64,000 nucleotides of DNA from positions 11,288-75,287 of the forward strand of contig CAZJYI010000045.1 in the NCBI GenBank assembly GCA_964550025.1, in the 5' to 3' direction. The position numbers were made by a program, and so were the translations under genes. Shown one piece after another: positions 61,301 to 64,000 of the stretch. How positions within the stretch are numbered: the first letter of the stretch is position 1; each line of letters opens with the position of its first letter. The stretch is from CAZJYI01 sp964550025 (GTDB lineage Bacteria > Verrucomicrobiota > Kiritimatiellia > UBA8416 > CAYOBW01). The notes below the pieces were generated by a model. That model was given only the letters and a program-made list of their open reading frames with translations, was not told the DNA's origin and did no database searches.

Positions 61301-63297
61301 GCACCGCCTATGGCTCGGCGCTCACCTTGACACAGTCGACGTACGTCAAGGCGCGCGTGCGGAGCGGGAGCACCTGGAGCGCGCTGACGGAAGCCACGTT
61401 CGTGCTGGATGCCGAGTCCCCCCTGCGCGTGACGGAGATCATGTACAATGCGGCCGTCCCGGACGGTGTGGGGACCAACTACACGGGCGGCGACTTTGAG
61501 TTCATCGAGATCCGGAACACCGGGACCGAGACGGTCGGTCTGGCCGGGGTGGAGCTCACTGAAGGCGTATACTTCGATTTCAGGGACGGCGACATCGCCA
61601 CGCTTGGCGCTGGGGAATACGTGGTGCTGGTGAGCGACTACGACGCATTCGCGACGCGCTACACGGGGGGCGAAACAGCCCGCGTGGCCGGAGAGTACCG
61701 AGGACGGTTCTTCGACCCACACGGGGCGCTGGCGAATGGCGGCGAAGACATCACGCTCACGGATGGGCTGGGCCGGACGATCCAGCGGTTCTCCTATGAC
61801 GACTGGTACGACATCACCGACGGCGACGGTTTCTCGCTGACGCTGATCGACCCGACCGCGGACACGAACACGTGGAACGAAAGCTCCGCGTGGCGGCCGA
61901 GCGCCTATAGCGGCGGTACGCCGGGAAGCGGTCCGGTTGAGTTCCCCGCGCCGGGCGACCTCGTCATCAACGAGGCGCTGACTCACCAGGACCAGGACGA
62001 TCCCGGCGACTGGGTCGAACTGCACAACACGTCGACCAACGCGATCGGCATCAACGGCTGGTACCTGAGCGACGATGAGGATCACCTGGCGAAGGTGCCG
62101 CTCAGCGGGCTGTCGTCCATACCGGCAGGCGGCTACCTGGTCCTCACCGAGCACGACCACTTCGGTTCCTCTGTTGCGGGTACGAACGGATTCGCTCTGA
62201 GCGAGCTTGGGGACGCGATCTACCTCTCCTCCGGCGACGGCGGGGAGCTGACCGGGTATCGGTCGGAGATGCCGTTTGGCGCGGCCGATCGTGACGTGAC
62301 CTTCGGACGGCACGTGAAGAGCGACGGCAACGCCGATTTCACGGCGCAGAGCGCGACGACCTCCGGTTCGACCAACGCCTATCCGCGTGTCGGGCCCGCG
62401 GTCATCACCGAACTGCTTTACCACCCGGAGAGCAACGCGTACGAGTTCATCGAGCTCTGCAACACGGCATCGACGAACGTGCCGCTGTACGACACCACCC
62501 GCCCGACCAACACGTGGAAACTCGACGGGGCCGTCGAGTTCACCTTCCCGGGAGGTCTTAGTCTCGCGCCGGGCGCTTGCATCGTTATCACGGAAACCAA
62601 CGCGGCGGCCTTCAAGAGCGTCTACACGGTCCCCGCCGGTGTGACGGTCCTGGGCCCCTACGACGGCAAGCTGGACAATGCCGGCGAAGACTTGATGCTG
62701 ACCCGGCCCGGCGAGCCCGAGGAGGCGAGCGGCGAGATTCCCTACATTCTCCACGAGCGCGTCGAGTATGACAATGAAGCGCCGTGGCCGGCGGCGGCGG
62801 ACACGGGCGGCGTGTCGCTTGTGCGGGTGGACACGGCTTTGTATGCCAACGATCCCGCGAGCTGGACATCGAGCTCGAACATCACCCCCGGGTCGGCGGG
62901 CGGCGTTGCGCCCGATCCCGATGCCGACGGTGACGGGATGCCGGACGACTGGGAAACCACGCACTTTGGCGGCACGGACGAACCGAATGGTGGTGCGCAG
63001 GATGACTGGGACGGCGACGGCGCATCCAATCTCGACGAATCGCGCTCCGGAACGAACCCGACCAACGCGGCGTCGGTATTTGCCATTGTCTCGCTGGAGT
63101 TCCTGCCCGACCACGTGATCACATGGCTGAGCGCAGCAGGGAAGGCCTATTCACTGTGGACCCGCACCAACCTGGCTGTGGGCGAGTTCACGCTCACCGA
63201 ATCGTCGATTCCAGCGACCCCTCCCGTGAACACGCACACCACCGGCGTGGAAGGCGCCCAATACCGATTCTACCGGCTTACGGTCGATAGCGAGTAG
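58351..63297 (+). CDS. Large LTD/CotH secreted surface protein
   Basis: The 1648-residue product has a signal peptide (LAAIAAVAMACPVVGQA). In order it carries a lamin-tail domain (~40-170), a galactose-binding-like beta-sandwich (~170-350), a chitobiase-type module (YYTLDGTTPGTDNGTLY, ~400-455), a CotH kinase-like domain (~500-890; CHLYLNGQYWGLFQTEERPD, FIAHDAEHALG), a second chitobiase module, and three lamin-tail domains (~1025-1500). A DADGDGMPDDWE/DWDGDGASN calcium-type segment follows. It ends RFYRLTVDSE, a typical Verrucomicrobia-like C-terminal module. The N-terminal half mirrors the frameshifted gene at 8786-20763. No cell-wall or type IX sorting motif is seen. Role inferred: surface adhesin or polymer-binding scaffold; whether CotH is active is unknown. 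Confidence 0.88.
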   Translation: MESREVVRTEELAKRVLRPSTLAAIAAVAMACPVVGQAEVVISEFMARNDETLADGNGEFSDWIELLNTGSNTVDLTGWYLSDDTNDLTKWVFPATNIAAEGHLIVFASGQAAAGYSDGLGHFHTTFKLDGDGESVVLTRADGVTVEDAVSGYPVQSDDVSYGIPRDSTYVTLIAADEDAKALIPTSGAASTNWHAASYDDTGWLSGQQGVGYDTGPDYGSLIGIDVGAMRNQNGSVYVRIGFDLSDADTLAGLSLRAKYDDGFVAYLNGVEIARANAPAVPAWNSRATASHEADVDNYEDFNVSDYADALRDGENMLAIHGLNTPTRSSDLLLVSELHAAQAGDLQTNTVGYLSAPTPGSPNIDGFLGYVADTKFTVDRGFFTNAFETAISCATEGASIYYTLDGTTPGTDNGTLYTDPITISRTSVLRAGAFKSGYRSSDVDTQTYIFIADVVTQSSNPSSEIPEWPTSPVNGQVFDYGMDPDVVNDARYADLIDDALLDIPSISIVTDPDNLFDTSRGIYVNAQNDGRLWERETSVELLNPNGSDGFQINAGIRIRGGMSRQAGNPKHSFRLFFRSEYGTARLNYKLFGDEGADSFKRMDLRTGQNFSWHLGNGGAQSTWLYDIFVRDAHREMGQPYTRGNFCHLYLNGQYWGLFQTEERPDARFGESYYGDDSDDYDTVKSGDSGGLMEATDGLLDAFQQLWTEVNSGVTAAADYFAIQGMNADGTENDSYTRLLDADNVIDYMLLVFYTGNRDSPLGPPSSGRMPRNLFSLYSRATPDGFKFIAHDAEHALGYHLTQGVNYNFLAERSASVASSSTLGQRAYFNPWWLHLELMDNAEYKLRFADRVHRHLFNDGVLTAENAAALLTARKTEMEMAIIAESARWGDYKTSTPRTKHDDWLPAVDNGILAGYLQASPNTRRDAVLSHIRAQGWYPTVDAPEFNQRGGGIASGFSLSISGSSQIYYTTDGSDPREIGGAVAGTAYGSALTLTQSTYVKARVRSGSTWSALTEATFVLDAESPLRVTEIMYNAAVPDGVGTNYTGGDFEFIEIRNTGTETVGLAGVELTEGVYFDFRDGDIATLGAGEYVVLVSDYDAFATRYTGGETARVAGEYRGRFFDPHGALANGGEDITLTDGLGRTIQRFSYDDWYDITDGDGFSLTLIDPTADTNTWNESSAWRPSAYSGGTPGSGPVEFPAPGDLVINEALTHQDQDDPGDWVELHNTSTNAIGINGWYLSDDEDHLAKVPLSGLSSIPAGGYLVLTEHDHFGSSVAGTNGFALSELGDAIYLSSGDGGELTGYRSEMPFGAADRDVTFGRHVKSDGNADFTAQSATTSGSTNAYPRVGPAVITELLYHPESNAYEFIELCNTASTNVPLYDTTRPTNTWKLDGAVEFTFPGGLSLAPGACIVITETNAAAFKSVYTVPAGVTVLGPYDGKLDNAGEDLMLTRPGEPEEASGEIPYILHERVEYDNEAPWPAAADTGGVSLVRVDTALYANDPASWTSSSNITPGSAGGVAPDPDADGDGMPDDWETTHFGGTDEPNGGAQDDWDGDGASNLDESRSGTNPTNAASVFAIVSLEFLPDHVITWLSAAGKAYSLWTRTNLAVGEFTLTESSIPATPPVNTHTTGVEGAQYRFYRLTVDSE

Positions 63298-63517
63298 GAC
63301 GCGGGGACCACGGCGCCGCATAGCCGCAACCAAGGGAGATCTTCACCACGGAGAACACATCCCCGTTGGAGAGCACAGAGACTCTCTTCCGCGTCTTCGT
63401 GCCCACCAGAATCGTGAGGCCCGCGCTACGGGTCACCGGCTTCCGCCCGCGAGCGAAGGAGACCGCGTGTGCGAGAAACACCGCCAGGGTGAGTGTCCTC
63501 AGGACACAACGCTTCAT
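63278..63517 (-). CDS. Short secreted ORF, probably a truncated gene running into repeat DNA
   Basis: MKRCVLRTLTLAVFLAHAVSFA is a convincing signal peptide and a GGGAG site precedes the ATG by 6 bases. After it the sequence turns into repeat-like words (the strand reads GGAGAACAC, GAGCACAGAG and GCGTCTTCGTG on the plus side) and ends after 79 residues, with the stop 20 bases inside the convergent LTD/CotH gene. No domain is recognised. It may be the 5' remnant of a secreted-protein gene cut by an intergenic repeat. The 296 bases upstream, to 63813, hold nothing I recognise. Confidence 0.4.
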   Translation of the reverse strand: MKRCVLRTLTLAVFLAHAVSFARGRKPVTRSAGLTILVGTKTRKRVSVLSNGDVFSVVKISLGCGYAAPWSPRPTRYRP

Positions 63518-63813
63518 CTTCAACTCCCACCGACGAGTGCGTCGTGCTCGTCCTCCTCGTCCTCGATCCACCCCCGCTTCTTCTTCGGGGATGGACACTG
63601 AGGGCCGCTTCGCTGGAGGCGTATACAACTACAGACGTGCCTCTTGTGTTCACTTCATCGTCCCTACAAGACAGCCTGGATAACCTCTGTCTGCCACATA
63701 CTGACCGCACCTGTCCGGAATACTCCTCCAAGCTCCGGAGCCCTGCGGCTTTCTACCGGTGCTTGGATGTCGCCCATGGCAAGCACCTGTATGTGCTGCC
63801 ATTGGCACGCGGA

Positions 63814-64000
63814 TCAGCCGTAAATCGGCCCGTACGTCTGGCAGGCGCGGAAGTCTGCCCCTTCGAGGTTTTCGGTGCCGAACGAGCTCCAGGCGCTGGG
63901 GCGGTAGACGTCGGCGTCTTCGACGTTGTGCATGAAGACCGGGACGCGCAGCATCGAGGCCAGCGTGATCAGGTCGGCGCCGATGTGGCCGTAGCTGAAC
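63814..64000 (-). CDS. C-terminal end of an unrecognised protein (partial)
   Basis: The minus strand is open from the right edge to a TGA at 63814-63816, giving 61 residues: FSYGHIGADLITLASMLRV, then VFMHNVEDADVYRPSAWSS and the end ACQTYGPIYG. Codon use (strong G/C in third positions) looks like real coding sequence and the alternative frames are less coherent. I do not recognise the family; most of the gene is outside the window. Confidence 0.5.
   Translation of the reverse strand, partial: FSYGHIGADLITLASMLRVPVFMHNVEDADVYRPSAWSSFGTENLEGADFRACQTYGPIYG

Noticed and set aside
58852..63114. Two 536- and 629-residue minus-strand open frames
   Set aside because: Shadows of the second LTD/CotH gene; no start context and no domain.

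Overview
The window (GC-rich, about 62%) looks like a chromosome fragment from a heterotrophic PVC-superphylum bacterium, most likely Kiritimatiellota or a close relative (Verrucomicrobiota, Lentisphaerota and Planctomycetota are alternatives). The reasons are gene content: many secreted S1 sulfatases; the DUF1549/DUF1553, DUF1501 and PPC-domain trio; an HzsA-like di-haem c protein; an ECF sigma factor beside a membrane Ser/Thr kinase; very large LTD/CotH/LamG surface proteins; and secreted proteins ending in DxDGxxN or FYRL modules. No rRNA, tRNA, CRISPR array or transposase was recognised.

Layout. 1-8464 (minus strand): an HzsA-like protein cut by the window edge, a secreted three-repeat protein, a beta-helix protein, and a signalling cluster (ECF sigma factor, a frame-disrupted partner, a membrane Ser/Thr kinase). 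8786-20763 (plus): one giant LTD/CotH/LamG surface protein of about 3990 residues, split by an apparent single-base frameshift. 21088-22340 (minus): a secreted protein and a small two-helix membrane protein. 23022-48764 (minus): a 25-kb polysaccharide utilisation locus. 48974-51832: a divergent pair of coiled-coil plus LamG secreted proteins. 52023-57468 (plus): DUF1549/1553, DUF1501 and PPC proteins. 57804-63297 (plus): a small membrane protein and a second LTD/CotH protein. 63278-64000 (minus): a short secreted ORF and the C-terminus of an unrecognised protein.

The utilisation locus encodes two GH50 and one GH86 endo/exo-enzymes, a cytoplasmic GH117, five S1 sulfatases with signal peptides, a GPH-type sugar:cation symporter, a secreted LamG-flavoprotein, an SGNH hydrolase and two URO-D-superfamily proteins. 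Together these point to breakdown of sulfated red-algal galactan (agar/porphyran): extracytoplasmic depolymerisation and desulfation, symport of short oligosaccharides, and cytoplasmic release of 3,6-anhydro-L-galactose. There is no SusC/SusD pair. A promoter-like TTGACA and a palindrome (ATTGTATACAAT) lie at the upstream end. Two internally deleted gene relics (a sulfatase and a short-chain dehydrogenase) remain inside it.

The most unusual structures are intergenic palindromes that begin with GTAG and end with CTAC, like the REP/REPIN elements mobilised by RAYT transposases. They occupy many gene junctions, and two supply the stop codon of the neighbouring gene. Other palindromic repeats sit in frame inside the first codons of two secreted-protein genes, between the ribosome-binding site and the signal-peptide core.
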